Assembly: GCA_030734395.1 (NCBI GenBank)
Contig: JAUZTG010000034.1
Location: 992,001-1,056,000, forward strand
DNA: 64,000 nt
Source: Sarocladium kiliense
Lineage: Eukaryota; Ascomycota; Sordariomycetes; Hypocreales; Sarocladiaceae
Reading direction: 5' to 3'
Shown here piece by piece: positions 34,892-47,371 of the stretch (positions are counted from its first letter, which is position 1; every line of letters begins with the position of its first letter). Under the pieces are notes generated by a model that was not told the DNA's origin, made no database searches, and saw nothing but the letters and a program-made list of their open reading frames with translations. A program made the translations under genes and the position numbers.

Positions 34892-37800
34892 TGCGCTGGT
34901 GACCGTCGCGAGAGCCGCGCGATGAGCACACTCGGCGAGGAACCTGATCCAAAGAGAGCGGGCTATGAGCCTATTGATCCCAGTATCGGTATCTAAGGTT
35001 TGTGCTGTACAGCACACTGATAGAGCAAGCTAAGCCAGGTGGGTAATCATAGATGCAGCTATGCGGCAGGTTGCTCATGGCCTGAGAAGCCGTATGTTGG
35101 GGTTCTTGTGTTTGGGAGTCCAAAGGGAGAATGGAGCGAATTTGCGGGAGAGGTGCCGTGATTTTCGTGTATGCCGGCGGATAACTTGCTAGATTTCGGT
35201 AGAAGCACCAATGTTTGTGAATGTCTGCATTGGAACTACTCTCACGTCGTCGCGCGGTCGGTGCTTTGAGGCGTGCCCATGGTGCTCCGCTGAAACGGAT
35301 GATAGTGGCGGTAAACGAGTCAATGAAACGCGTAGAGCCGGACGAGAGTGAAGTGGGACATGACCGAGCAGTGATCATGCAGGGCGCAAAGATGTATATA
35401 TCTAACCAGTGCCTTCTTCTTTTGACGGAGCTGGGGCTGTCAGCCACATCGTTTGTCAGCTCGATCAGCGGGTAGGATGTACACGAGATGAAGCCCTGGT
35501 AATTCGCCGCCCTGCCCGCTCGACAAACGAGAGAATGTAGCTCGCCAGGCGCTGTGCTTGTGGCGATAATGTGGAAGCTGCCCAACAGATTGGCCGATCT
35601 AGATAGGTGCCGGGTCTGGTCTCGAAAATGGACCCTACAAGCGGCTTGGAAGCATGGAGGGAGGCGGAGAAAGGGTGGGCGAGGAGGGCCGTTGGTGCTT
35701 CAAGACGGAGGGCGAAGATCATCGGCAGGTTGTGTTATGTTGGTTGTATTGGCGAAGAAGTGTCCGGCTCGGTATCGGCCTGCGGCTAACGGAGGTCCAG
35801 TAGAGGCAAGCACAAGATTGCAGGAACAAGCATGGGAGGGCAGCCAAGTGCGCGAAGTACCCAGTAGTTGGATCAATTAGGCATGTTCGCCGATATTCCC
35901 GCGCTGGCATTGGACGATAGCTGGGACTGGGACTGAACGGGTAACAAAACAGGGTCTTGGTCGAAGAACCTCGATCGGTACATAGGGCGAGGGAGGGTCA
36001 GAGGGATCCATGTGCGTTCAGGGTCTTGCACCCAGGATGCCAGCCAAGTTTGCAGCGGTAAAACGGCAATGCGAAACGGTGGCCACTGGCGCCAGCGGAA
36101 AAGTAGGTAACGGGATAGGCAAGTCTGAACAAAACGTTAGCCAGTGACCGTTGACTTTGTGTGTCAGAAGATGGGGGGTGCCACGAGGCGAGGCGAGGCG
36201 AACCCTGACTTCGACGCTATGTTAGCCACATCCGGTTGGCAACGGCGGGTGGCTTGAGCAGAGCGTTTGATGGATGGAGATTGATGGTCATCTCTGGAAA
36301 GAGCCTTGAGATTGGAGCGGCAAATGGGACACGGGAATTCCTGTGGGTGGCCATCCTGGAACCAGCTGTGTGCCAGCAGGAAGGGGAGGTTCCATCAAGT
36401 GTCGAAGGCTAGGTACCCCAACTCCTGTAGCTGAAGAACAATCGAAGCCAGCCCAGAAGAAGTGATTAACATGGACATGGTTGTCGACCATGCGCTGGGG
36501 GACGCTGCGGTAGTGTTGGTGGTGGGTCGAGAGAGCAAGGTGGGTGACAATGTCGTGGTTCGCGATGATTGATTGGACAGGGGATGAGCTTGTAACAAGA
36601 TGTGGCAAAGATTGTCCTCGCCGTGAGACGAGCTGTGTGGTTAAGTAAAGGCGGATTGCTGGAAGAAGAAGCTTATAGTTGAAGTAGTAGACATGTCAAT
36701 ATCTTGTGGGATATCCCGTGAGTCTGAAAGGCAGGCTGGACGAAAACATCTGGCCATGCCTTAGGCACCCGCCTTGCTTCATGTTCAGCTTGCGGCTGAG
36801 CGCTGAAGGCAAGAGCGGCTGCGTGCTTCATTCAGGTCGCGCCTTCCGTTTGATGCGTCGCATATTGCACAATTATCCCGATGATTAGACGAGATACGCG
36901 GGCAATCTCTGTGTCACCTTAGGGAGCGGCCCACCCACTGTAACTGCAGGCCGAGGCCTATCAACGGGCAATCACTGCTTCATCTGTACAACTCCAACAC
37001 CCGGATTGCATCGGCATCAGTCGCGGCACGTGCTAGGACTGCCGCCAGAAGGGCTGGAGGGTGAAGAAGGGATGATCATGGAACGAAAACAGACCCGTTA
37101 GCACGGCCAATTCCAAGATGCTGTATCCGTACCTGGTGCATATGGAGAGGTGCCAGAAGCTTAGCGGTGTCAGCCGCCGGCAGGCCAGCCAACCTTGGTC
37201 ACTCGTGTACATGATCGGGAAGTCGCCGGCCATCCATCTCCAGCTGAGCTCTAACCCTTCACCTCCCCTGCCTTGCTTCAGGTAGGGCCGCCACTCGCGA
37301 ATACCCATCTCTTTTACCCGTCGAGCAATCTCTGTTCTCCATCGTACCGTGACTGCAGACGGGACGGGAAGAGGCAGGGGTTTGTTGAACAGTGCCGAAA
37401 CAGTGCCGAGCGTTACGCTGCACACCTTGGGAATCCCGCTCACTCGAAGGGGCAAAAAACCTGGAAATGGCTGTGATGGCCAGCCACAATCGGGGGGTGA
37501 CAGACTCTCGGCCGATAGCCCGCCTGTCTCGCTGCATGTCCCCTTTCTGCCACAACGACTTGCGTGGTCCATGCACAAGTCAGCGAGATGTGTGGCTGAC
37601 CACGCGTCAGCAACTCATCTCCAGGTATTGCCCACCAAAGGTACGCTCCAACCGGCAAATTGTTGTTCCCTTACTTCGTCGTCAGTCAGCTTCCTTGGGG
37701 CAACTGATCATCGCGATCGCCCTACCACAAACCCTGTTTCAGCCATTGAGAGAGTCATGTCAGCACGCACAACACAGCTCACCTCTCTGCCTTCGCCTTG

Positions 37801-40366
37801 CCTCACCTGACCTGACCCGGTTCCGAGCTGTCGTCCGAGCTCAGGATCTGCATTCACATTCGACAGCATCAACATCAAGCAATGCTCGACCCTTGGGAAA
37901 CTGTTGGCGATCTCGTAAGCCTTTCACGACCAACAGCAGCATTCGTGTCGATCCTGTCGGCACATTGCCTAATCACAACCGCTCTCAGTGCCACTTTTCT
38001 CAGTGCGGTGTCTACTCCCTGTCAGTGTCACGCAGCAACCTCGCCACTCCCAACTTAAGCCACCTCGTCAAGTGAGAGCTTGACGTGGAGCATAGAAGAA
38101 GTGACCTTTTCTTTTTCTGCCGGAGCATTCCCTTGCGAGTCAGCGTATGGATAGACGCTCGACGCCCTCTTAAAAAATAATGGCGGGCAGTAGCAGGTGG
38201 AAGTGTGATCCTTGGTATTGCCTGGGCTGTTCGGACACACTTGAAATATGAGCTGACATAGACGAGTCCACCCTCACCAGGCGGCTGGATATTTGTCTCG
38301 TCTCACCTGCCCATTGCTTGGTGCCCGCCATTTTCTCTTGAATTGCGTGTAGTTTCGTTGGTTATTGACAGGCAGCGCAACTATCCCAAGGTCTCTGCTC
38401 ATTCTTGAGGCGAATCATGACCTGGGCTGCCGAGGCGCCAGAACTTCCAACAACAGCCTGTCGAGTGAGAACGTGGCATTTCGCCTCAACACCCTTAAGC
38501 TGAGCCGGGAACTAAGCCCGTGAGCCGTGTCGATCACGGCTGCCAATTGTATTGAAGCTACATTCTAAAGATAACGCAGGCATAATGCAATCCCGACTTC
38601 GAGATGATGGAAGAAGTCGCCGCGGTCGAACATTTGCCAGGACGGCAGCAGACGACCGCCTGGCCACGTTACCCGCCTGTTGACTACCGGCCTTCTCCCC
38701 GCGCTCTGCCCAGCTCTGGCCCTCGCAGTGAGAGCAACTAACTGGCTGGAAGCAACGCATTGGACGCAGTGATACTCGCTGATCCTTAGCCTTCGCCGGC
38801 CGCTCGTCATCAGAGTCAAAACTCACGTTTGACGTGCATTCCACGAACCACGAGGCTGTACACCTGGGAGGCAAAGAGCACTAACACAGGCAATTCGCAT
38901 TATCACACAGGCCACCTGCTCGTTAGCCCAGAATAGATTATTCCGATAAATGAAATGGGCATACAATTCGGACTTCGTCCGTTGCCTCTCACAACGATAG
39001 TCAGAGTGCTCCTGTCCCTATAGAACCAGATGAGCGGCAAGAAAAGAATGGTCTCTGATGCGAAAGGGACCTTTGATTATCTTCTCATTGTAAACAATTG
39101 ATGTATGATGAGCTCATAGATACAGACAGCATTGCACAGTGGTCAGCGCGGAGGATCGGAAGGATTCGAAGATCATTCACACCCTAACCAGCAAGATTGA
39201 TCCTTCGCCCGCCGTCATACAATCCTACCGCAGCCTTTCGCGCACCGTTAAAACCCAAAGGTGACGTGAATACATCATAGCCTTCACTGAAATCTATACT
39301 TTCTCATTGGCCTCCGAATCCACAATGAGCTCAGAGCTCCGCCCAACAACGGACATCTCACACCTCATCCTTCCTCTGGCTCGTACGCCTGAACAACCAG
39401 GAACCGAAATTTCACGGAGGAAAGGACCAAAAATGGCAGTCATTGACGTTTTTATTTTACTTGACCTCGGATATGAGACAACAGTGCGCTGCGGTGCTGG
39501 TATGCTTTGCCACATTCGACATCATACTTCCAGAGCACAGGATCCGCTTCCTCACACCGTTGGGCACTCCTACCGCGTACCAAGATCAGTGATGTAAGAA
39601 CGGCGTTTTTTTTTTTTTGTTTTTTTTGCGATATGTGCAGCACGAAACTGAATTGATGTATAGTCATATTTTCCCAACCTCACATTATGCACACAATAAG
39701 GAACAAAGAAAAACGCACCTACACACACTTCCACACGACAAGAGTTCATGCAGCTCATGTTGAATGGCGAGAGGCAGCTGAACTTCCTGAAAATTGGTTG
39801 AGCCAAGTAAGCAGTTCTCCGTTCGCCGACAAATGTACCCCTTCTACCTGTTCCCTTTTCGTTTTTGCCGCCGCTGCAACTACCTTTGCAGATCCCCGCT
39901 TCCCTTTGTCTACTCTCATGATCTGTCCCTTGTGTTTGCCTGATGAAGACTAGTTTGCCCTTGGGATTCCACCTCCCGAAGGCTCGATGTCTGTCGACTG
40001 TGGCTATGTCCAGCTGAACAGTCGTGTACTGGCTGAGGTCGTGGTACTCCTTGGAAGGTTGCCTCAGTACTATCCTGTTCAAGCAAAGTGAAGGCAAAAC
40101 GAGAAGTCGGCTTAAGCGAAGAGCCTTGTACCGATTACATGCCAAGGAGATCCGCGACGGACGACTTCTGCCCCCGCGTTTCCCATGATCGAGTGGACGA
40201 GACTGCGTCGGTACGCGTTAGTTTCCGAGGCGTAAGCGCCAACACGCTCATCAACTTGTACAGAGTCAGATGATCACCCAGGTTCGCAACCTCTGCTCAA
40301 GGATCCTGGAGCGCGTGTAGGTCCGTACCCCCCTGGTTTGCCCCCCAAGGAAGTATCATATATACC
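34892..40366. other. 5.5-kb stretch without a convincing gene
   Basis: Frames here (for example 34971-35585 and 37033-37578 on the minus strand, 37392-38075 on the plus) lack recognisable domains and overlap on opposite strands. Nearest the zinc-finger gene it must hold that gene's promoter and leader. A GAGGC-type short repeat lies near 36184-36200, and a T-rich run at 39606-39627. Unannotated species-specific genes or non-coding RNAs remain possible. Confidence 0.45.
39606..39627 (+). repeat. Poly-T tract
   Basis: Thirteen T, one G and eight T in a row. It could be a terminator-like or A-rich 3' processing feature on the opposite strand, or simply low complexity. Confidence 0.8.
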
Positions 40367-41768
40367 TCACTCGGTCTTTGCCCACGTTCGCTCCCGAAGA
40401 GGCATCTCTTTACCCGATGCTGCTCGGCTTCCGTCCGCCTCCGCCTTGTGCGCCCAATACTCGCCCAGCCGTGATTCTGCATATGCGGCATAATCGAAGT
40501 CGATCTCCGAGATCATTGCCTGAATTGAAGACCAGATACCCCAGTAGAATCCTGGTACGCCTCGATAGATATCTACCTCGTCAAATAACTTTTGCGTTTC
40601 CTCCGCGTGGTCAAGAGGCTCGCCTGTCAGCTCGATGTAGGTTCTGACATACTCGCTGATGAAAGCGTGGCGGTGGGACTTCGTCGGAACCATGTTATAG
40701 TCGCAGTCATAGCCGGCCCATTCTGCGAAGTGATTGGCAATGTCAAAGGCCGCTGGTGAGGGGGTTGCGTATTCATAGTCAATGAAGCTGACTGACTTCG
40801 TTACAGGGTTGCCGTTTGAAGTCGAAGAACCATTGCTCTGTGACTGGCCGTTGACAGCGTTGTCATCGTCCTTGTGCATGATGATATTGGCGCATAACAG
40901 GTCACAGTGGGCGAATACAAGCTACATACAATTATACAAGTCAGCAAGCATTCTACAATGATTTCACGGTGTGCCGATGAGACAGGCACCATGGCAAAGG
41001 GAGGGGGTAGATATCTCGTACCCCGTTTTGACCCAAACCAGGCCTTTGACTAAGCTGCTCAACAAGGTACTTCATTTCTTGAAGCAAGAGGTCCTGCCTC
41101 TCACGCTCAACCTCTGTGCTTTGAGGAAGAGCCAGGATCCATTTGTGCATGACAGTCCACAAGTTCGGCGCCGGCTTGCCTGGGGCAGTGTTTGCAACGG
41201 CGTCCTTTTCAGCACTCCCATTAGCATGAGACAAGCCGTTGGTAGCACTGTTGATCTTGAGGGATGCGTCCGAGATGCATGGAACAGTAGCATGCCATTG
41301 GGCCAAACGTCGAGCAACAGCCATCAGAGTCGACGAATCTCGCAGATCCTGATGGGTTGCAGGAGTGCCGGAGATGTAACGATACAGCATACCGTTTTCA
41401 AACCTTGCAAGCAATGCGGGAGCAAGGTCATACTTCATGAGTAACTCGTGGTTCGCGGCCTCGCGCTCCCGATCGATCAGAACGGCAGTGCCTTTCCCAT
41501 ATGCGCGGAGCAGGATAGCCTCACGGTCCAAATCGGCCTTGGTGAGTCCAGGTCGCTGGTTGACGACTTTGAGTAGGGTATTTGTGATGCCATCGGTGAA
41601 ACGGACAAACTTAAGGCTGGAGTCATTCGTCTCGGCCCAATCAGGTGCAAGTGTGAGAATGAGCTTGCGAGCTGACGAGTATTGCTCGCCGTTGTCGCTT
41701 TGGCTGTCATACGTCAAGGGAATGTAGCGCACATGGCCAAGCTCACAGCCTGGAGTCGGTGGTGCCAT
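40367..41768 (-). CDS. Ethanolamine/choline kinase
   Basis: This enzyme phosphorylates ethanolamine (and perhaps choline) with ATP, the first step of the Kennedy pathway to phosphatidylethanolamine and phosphatidylcholine, in the cytosol. Exon 1 is 41768-41022 and exon 2 is 40921-40367, separated by a 100-bp intron (donor GTACGA, acceptor GTAG, phase 0). The product is 433 residues. The fold is a protein-kinase-like phosphotransferase: FVRFTDGITNTLLKV (nucleotide-binding loop), then AHCDLLCANIIMH (residues about 253-265, Brenner-type HxD catalytic motif with His254 and Asp256), then SFIDYEYATPSPAAFDIANH (choline kinase motif with the metal-binding Asp). Low-complexity Asn/Ser inserts interrupt the domain. 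The first ATG in frame is used. Fungal ethanolamine kinases begin with a similar block, so I favour ethanolamine as substrate, but sequence does not prove it. Confidence 0.9.
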
Positions 41769-42154
41769 CGTCACAGACCCAGAGAAGGAGGATGTGAAAG
41801 CTAGGTCCAGGATGCGTGAGGAAGAGAAAGGACACAGAAACAAAATCCGTCTCTCTCAACAGCTCTTCATCTCTAGCAAGAGACTGACAGGCGGACAGAT
41901 GGGGGTAGAAAAGGTGTAGGATATCGGAGAGGCGGCTCAGAAAAGGAGGCCGACGGCGAAATTGTGAGCGGTAAAGACGGTGAAAGAGGACGGGGCCAGG
42001 CGCCGGGGGCAGCGCACACGACCTGTTGCCTTTACTGCGGTTTAAGATGCTCAACAAGGGTACTGGCCGCAGATGCTTCGTCTGCTAGTCGAAGACACTT
42101 GGGCGGTTCGGGTCGGCTGTCCGTTGTGGGCCTGTTAGAAAATGGCGTCTCAAG

Positions 42155-42162
42155 CATGTGAA
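42155..42162 (+). promoter_or_regulatory. CATGTGAA element resembling yeast UAS-INO
   Basis: In budding yeast, Ino2/Ino4 activate phospholipid genes through CATGTGAAAT-type sites. This partial match (CATGTGAAGG) lies about 390 bp upstream of the ethanolamine kinase start. The match is short and could be chance. Confidence 0.2.
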
Positions 42163-43891
42163 GGGACTTTGGATTGATGAATGAGGAGAATCACGGGGTT
42201 CAGGGTGGCTGGACAGCTGGGACAGCGACAAAGATGTGATGGGAAGAAAACAGGTCGAAGGCAAAGCAGTAAATGGACCAGAGGCTACTCACCTCAGTGG
42301 ATGGCAAAGAACAGGCTGGATACGTCAAATTTGGAGGGCGGTGGTCGTGAAGGAGGGTGAGGGGTCGAGCAGAAAGGTTGGTGGGTGGCGAGAGTCTTTG
42401 ATGTGAGAGAGGACTCGTCAAGGGTTGAAGAAAATCGGCTGTGCTAATTAGGATGCAGGACAACATACATATGGAGTAGGCTCGCTGGCAAATGACAGAA
42501 AAGTGGCTAAGGAGAGACCAAGCAAGCGAAGGGAAGCATAGCAATCATGGTAGTGAGGTTAGTGCCGTAGGGAACTGGCAGACGAGAAGGCAGAGACAGA
42601 GGCACCACCTCGCAGGCATGTGCTGTGGATCAGCGGCCAACACGTACTCAGCAATGGGGGCAGGAAGAAAGTCTCCTCCTATCTAGTACCAGCGTAAGGC
42701 AACGCAACCCAGCGCCACAGTGACACGCAAATTTAACCTCAGCCCAGGTCAAGTGAAGGCCCCCGATCTTGCCCCTCTTCGCTGCCGACAGGGCAGAGGG
42801 GTGCCTTCCGGGTGACGGCTAACTGCTCTGCGCTGCCTTGCCCACCTGCCGCTGCTGAAGCCGTTGCCCGCTACTTCTCCTCATTCGATGCTCGGCAGCT
42901 GCGTCATCACTGCAACGTCAACTCGACCTCACCGTGTCCATTCCCGTCATTTTTTTAGCTTCTCGTGTTGCCTCTAACACGAGGTCATCAGGGTCCAGCC
43001 GGGGCCGCAACGTGCGAAAGCCCTCATCTCCTTTCAGACTAACAGCAGCCACCACAGGCAAACCCCGCCCGCTCCAGGGGCGATGCAATCTGCGAGGCGA
43101 TACCCCTGGCAAGCCCCGCATCACGAGGGGCAAGTGTGGCTTCCTGTTCAATGTGGCTAATGTCCTCCAAATGTGGCTGGAGATCATGATTGCGCTTGCG
43201 ACGTTGCCGTTCCTTTCATGCTCACTGACAGAAGTTCCTGTACCTTTCTGGCATGATCCATAAGGCTTGAGGACCTTCTTGTCCGATAATAGTCATATCG
43301 CTACTCTGAACCAGACATATTGGTGATGTTGAGCACAAGAAGCGCTGACGTCTTTACAAGAGCCCCAAGGGATGTTCATCTGACACTTGCCCACACCAAT
43401 AGACTCTTCTCGTGCCTGTGAGCCTACGTCGGAAATCATGCATTACGGACAGTGGAAGTTCTCATCAATTTAAAGCATAGACTCAGGCAGTGGAGTATCA
43501 GAGCCAGGCCTCGGCTTGAAGCTGTCGCTCAGCAAGCGTACACACCACGAGCGTCAACACGCAGAGGGTTTGCTGGGATTGATGTGAATACAGGCATCAA
43601 TCATGATCTCACTAATTGAACACAGCCCATGATCGGGCTCGCTACGTCAGGCTGCAATTGTTTGCTCGCAGTTGTTCTGGAGCTATTTGGTTGTTGACTA
43701 ACGTAGGAGGATCCCGATCATTTAGATGGTTCGCTATGGCCAAATTGAAGGATCACCTGAAGCTCAGAAATGGAACTGAATGAGAGAGTTGAAGATGGCA
43801 AACGGTCCACTCTTCGTCCACCATGATACTCAGCTCTGAATTGAACAAAGCTGGGTATCTCCTAGTGATGCTTCAATTGGAACTGGCCAAA

Positions 43892-43903
43892 CCAATCACG
43901 TGA
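43892..43903. promoter_or_regulatory. CCAAT box overlapping a TCACGTGA palindrome
   Basis: CCAAT is directly followed, sharing the T, by the 8-bp palindrome TCACGTGA, 238 bp before the NPR3 start codon. CCAAT is bound by the Hap complex; TCACGTGA is a high-affinity site for bHLH factors of the Cbf1/USF/TFE type. The sequence is certain and the function is inferred. Confidence 0.4.
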
Positions 43904-44140
43904 CTTGAACTGTCCTGTCAGTGAACCGGGACAGTCGACCCCAACGTATGCAATACAGCTCCAAGCTCTCCACTCACGTCGACATTGCCATGCAAGCACA
44001 GCATGCGCCTGACCGTTGACGACTCCTTCCCTCCTTATTAATGGTTCAGTCGTCCAATTTCGGCCGTCGCATGGCTCCAAAGTCATGTAATTAAACATCG
44101 ATTGCCCACCCAACGTGGCATAGATTGTCCGCCGTCCAGC

Positions 44141-46440
44141 ATGGCTGCCTCACCAATCACCGCCGACAACTTCCTCGGCATCGCTCTTGTCATTAATCGA
44201 TCGCAAGATGGGCCTGCCTTCGTGTTTCACTATCCGCCTCACATAAGGCCTCCATCTGGCGACATTAGTGCGCCGGACACCACAGATCTTCATGATGCCC
44301 TTCTCGAGCGCCTCTCGCAACCCGCGAATCGCGAGAGCCTTCGCGGTGCTGCCGGCTTACCACGAAACTGGGATCGCGATGACCACTACACTACCGATTC
44401 AGGTACTCAAATAGTTCCATGGGAGCACTGTGTCGGATTTCCGGCTCGAGATCTGGCCGGGATCCTCACACCTGCTCGCTCCTACCACAAGAAGCTGTTT
44501 CAACTATCACTCGATCCCCTTCACTGTATTTCATACCCGATCCACGTGCCTGAAAGTGGCCGCTGGAAGAAGCAAAAGAAAGCCCACAAATCAACCAAGA
44601 TTTCCAAACCTTCGGAAGAACATCTTCTCAGCCCTCAAGACGCCGAGACCCCACCATCAGCTGGAGGTAACAAGGACAGTGGCAGTAACAGTAACAGTAA
44701 TGGCAAGGACAGGGAGACTGTTGGAAAGAAAGATGAGGCCGACGATGAAAAGAGAAGCTCGATGACCATGTTCAATCTCGTATTCTTCTTGAAGCCAAGA
44801 AATGACGAGGTCAAGGACTTGGTCGAGGCACTCTATGTCAACATTGTCAAGAAGGCCAACAAGGCTTTCAAATACAGCCAGCAGCACAGTGACTTTGTAT
44901 GGAAAGAGTCAAAGCGCATACTGGTTGCAAAGGACAAGGCCCGTGAAGAGCGTAAGGATATACTATCGACATTTCGCATCGATGCTCTAGCTAACGATTT
45001 TGTGAAGAGAAGAAGATGAGCATCCTCTGGAAGGAGATCCTCCAGGTCTCATCCCTCGCTGCTGCCATGCAAGACATCTATGAAGCGGTCTCTCAAAACA
45101 AGATTGCGGCTCTGCACCTTGACACCGCCGCGGGTGTCCTCACTCCGTCCTTCCAGATTCCAGCGCCTTTCTACCTCTCAGATCTTCCCCCCGAGGACGA
45201 CCTCCGCCAGCGTGGGCTGTGGCTTACCACTGCGAACGCTTTCATGAGCCCGGAGGACCTCGAGGAGCCAGGCTTTTTGGATCGCAACTTTGCACTGCTA
45301 CTCATGGATGACGAAAAGAAGATCGTGGCGGAGCTGCAAGCCGACCCTGATCCGACGACTGTGTCCATGGTTGAGTTTGTTCGCTTGTCGAAACCAACCA
45401 TGTCGTAAGTAACAAGCACCCTTGATTGCGTTCTAAAAGCTAATCTGTTCTCCTTGGCGGGTAGCTTCTACCAAGTTGGGCAGAGCAATGTGCTTACCCT
45501 CGGCCAAGTTCGCAAGTATGCTCAGCATTTCATCTTCTGGCGCCGCGCTATCGCCATCCCACCCCTTCATGCCCGCGACGTCTACATAGTCTCGCCTAAC
45601 TGTGACCCCTCGCGATTGCCTCGGGATGCCCTCGACTGGCAACGCCAATTCCCCGCCTCCCCTTCACTCCCTGGCTTCCTCGGCGAGCTGTCGCACGCGC
45701 CTCGCCCTTACAAACACCTTGCTCCAAGCAAAATACACCGCCCGACTTACCTGCTCATGCTCGCTTGGCTCATGCGGAGAGGCTGGGTGACCCAGCTATG
45801 TACCTTCGCATACATTGTTGTATGGCCTGAGATTCTTTACGAGGTTGATTATGAGATGGCGACCGAAGACATTGCTGCGGCAGAGAAAGCTCGCGAGGAT
45901 GCTCAGGCGGCGTCTCCTCCGGAGGTTCATAAACCCACTGACAACGATACCTTTTCCGAGACTCTCGAAGCTTCCATAACATCTGCCTCTTCCGCTCCTG
46001 AACCGCCATCACCAACTACAACCGCCACCATCGCATCGCCCGTCACAGTCGAACACGCCGCCGAGAAGGCCCGCCTAGAGCGTATAGCCGACAAAGCCCA
46101 CCGCGAAGCCACCGAAAAGGTCATCGCTCACGCCCGCCGTACTCCTCCCCAAGCGACAGATCACCCCTCCATCAACACCGCCGCACATCTCGCAGGTCTG
46201 GAACCTCACATCATCCTCGATCCCAAGAAGGCCACCGGCAAGGAGTCGCGGTACATATCGGCAATCAAGAAGCGCTTGCGCGATGATAAATCACGTACAG
46301 CGTGGGATAAGTTTTGCAGGTACTTTGATGGTAGAACAGCGTTGGAGAGGATCGCATTGCAGGAGGAGATGAAGAGAAAAGAGGTGTGGAATCTGCTCAC
46401 AGCGATGACGGAGTATATTATGTGCACACGCCATTGGTAG
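44141..46440 (+). CDS. NPR3: Nitrogen permease regulator 3 (GATOR1/SEACIT subunit)
   Basis: Npr3 forms, with Npr2 and Iml1, the GATOR1 (SEACIT) complex, a GTPase-activating complex at the vacuole that shuts down TORC1 when amino acids or nitrogen are short. Three exons are inferred: 44141-44951, 45008-45404 and 45465-46440, giving 727 residues. Intron 1 is 56 bp (donor GTAAGG, branch GCTAAC, acceptor GAAG) and intron 2 is 60 bp (donor GTAAGT, acceptor GTAG). Conserved pieces are NFLGIALVINRSQDGPAFVF with HYPP at the N terminus (longin-like fold), MFNLVFFLKPR, ILQVSSLAAAMQDIYEAVSQ with NKIA across the exon 1/2 join, and RPTYLLMLAWLMRRGWVTQL. The C terminus has KFCRYFDGRTALERIALQEE, typical of the family. 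Ser/Asn and charged inserts separate the domains. Intron 1 has no stop in the exon 1 frame, so exon 1 reads on to 45019 if unspliced. Confidence 0.93.
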
Positions 46441-47371
46441 GACAATCTATTGCACAGTATGCTATATGTATCATGGACTTGGGACAAAAATAGATTTGGG
46501 GGTATAACTGTACTATCCGCATAATTCTGACAGAAATATCGATCAACATGGCAAATGAAGTCCAATCAAGGATGACAACTGACATGCGAATCCCATGAGG
46601 CATACAAGAGTAGCTGGCCCAAATATTAGGTGGTAGAGGCTGTGGCACCAATAGCTTCGCAGTGGATGTAAAATGGTATAGATAACAGAGGACCATCCAA
46701 GAAAGAGGAACAAGATCGTATCCGAAGAGTAGAGTTTCGAGAAACCAACCCCTATGAACTAGCGGGAGAAGGTATGAGTAATGAGGCCAAACCAGGCCCG
46801 TCTTACGCAAAGCAACACAAAATCAACACAAAATCAAAACAAAAACTCCATTCCCAAGCCCAGATCCGAGAGGTATCACTAAGGAAAAGGTAGAGACAAG
46901 TATAGAGAAATTAAAACGAATTGCATGAACCCTGAAACGCGCGTGAAGGAAACCCTCTCAATCCTCAAACAGGCGGAGGTGAAAAACAACAACCGATGAA
47001 GCTGAATACCAGAAAAGCCCGCTTGTCCAGCACTGTATAACATACCCCGGTCTCCTTATATGAAATCTGCAGCAGAAAGGCATAATGCCATGAGAACAAA
47101 GCTTTCCGCGGCGGTGAGTCAAGATCGAAGACAATGAAACTGTGCAAGGAAACCCCGGTCTCGCGGGTGGGTGACTGTTTGTCAAGCAACCCTCATGACA
47201 AGCAGTCTATTCCATCCAAACGCCAGTGGAGAAGGATGACCCACGACGCATCGTTCATCTCCATAATGCAAGATGTGAAATATGATAAGACACACGAAAA
47301 GGGCGGCCATGGACTTCGTAGAGAAAGGGTACAGGGGTATCAAGTCAAAGACCATAGCCGTATGTCATTCG
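46441..47371. other. Convergent 3' region between NPR3 and the bHLH gene
   Basis: About 930 bases, AT-richer than the coding regions, presumably the two 3' UTRs. No gene was seen. Confidence 0.6.

Larger units (their letters stand above)
41769..44140. other. Divergent intergenic region between the lipid kinase and NPR3
   Basis: This 2.4-kb region serves as promoter for both neighbours. A CATGTGAA element lies at 42155-42162 on the kinase side and a CCAAT/TCACGTGA composite at 43892-43903 on the NPR3 side. Short frames inside it look non-coding. Confidence 0.55.

Noticed and set aside
34971..35585. 204-codon minus-strand frame upstream of the zinc-finger gene
   Set aside because: It lies where the promoter and leader of that gene must be and has no domain or composition typical of a real protein.
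39325..39597. 90-codon plus-strand frame with a good start context (CACAATG)
   Set aside because: The beginning looks plausible (MSSELRPTTDISHL), but the rest has no structure or similarity I can recognise; not enough to call a gene.
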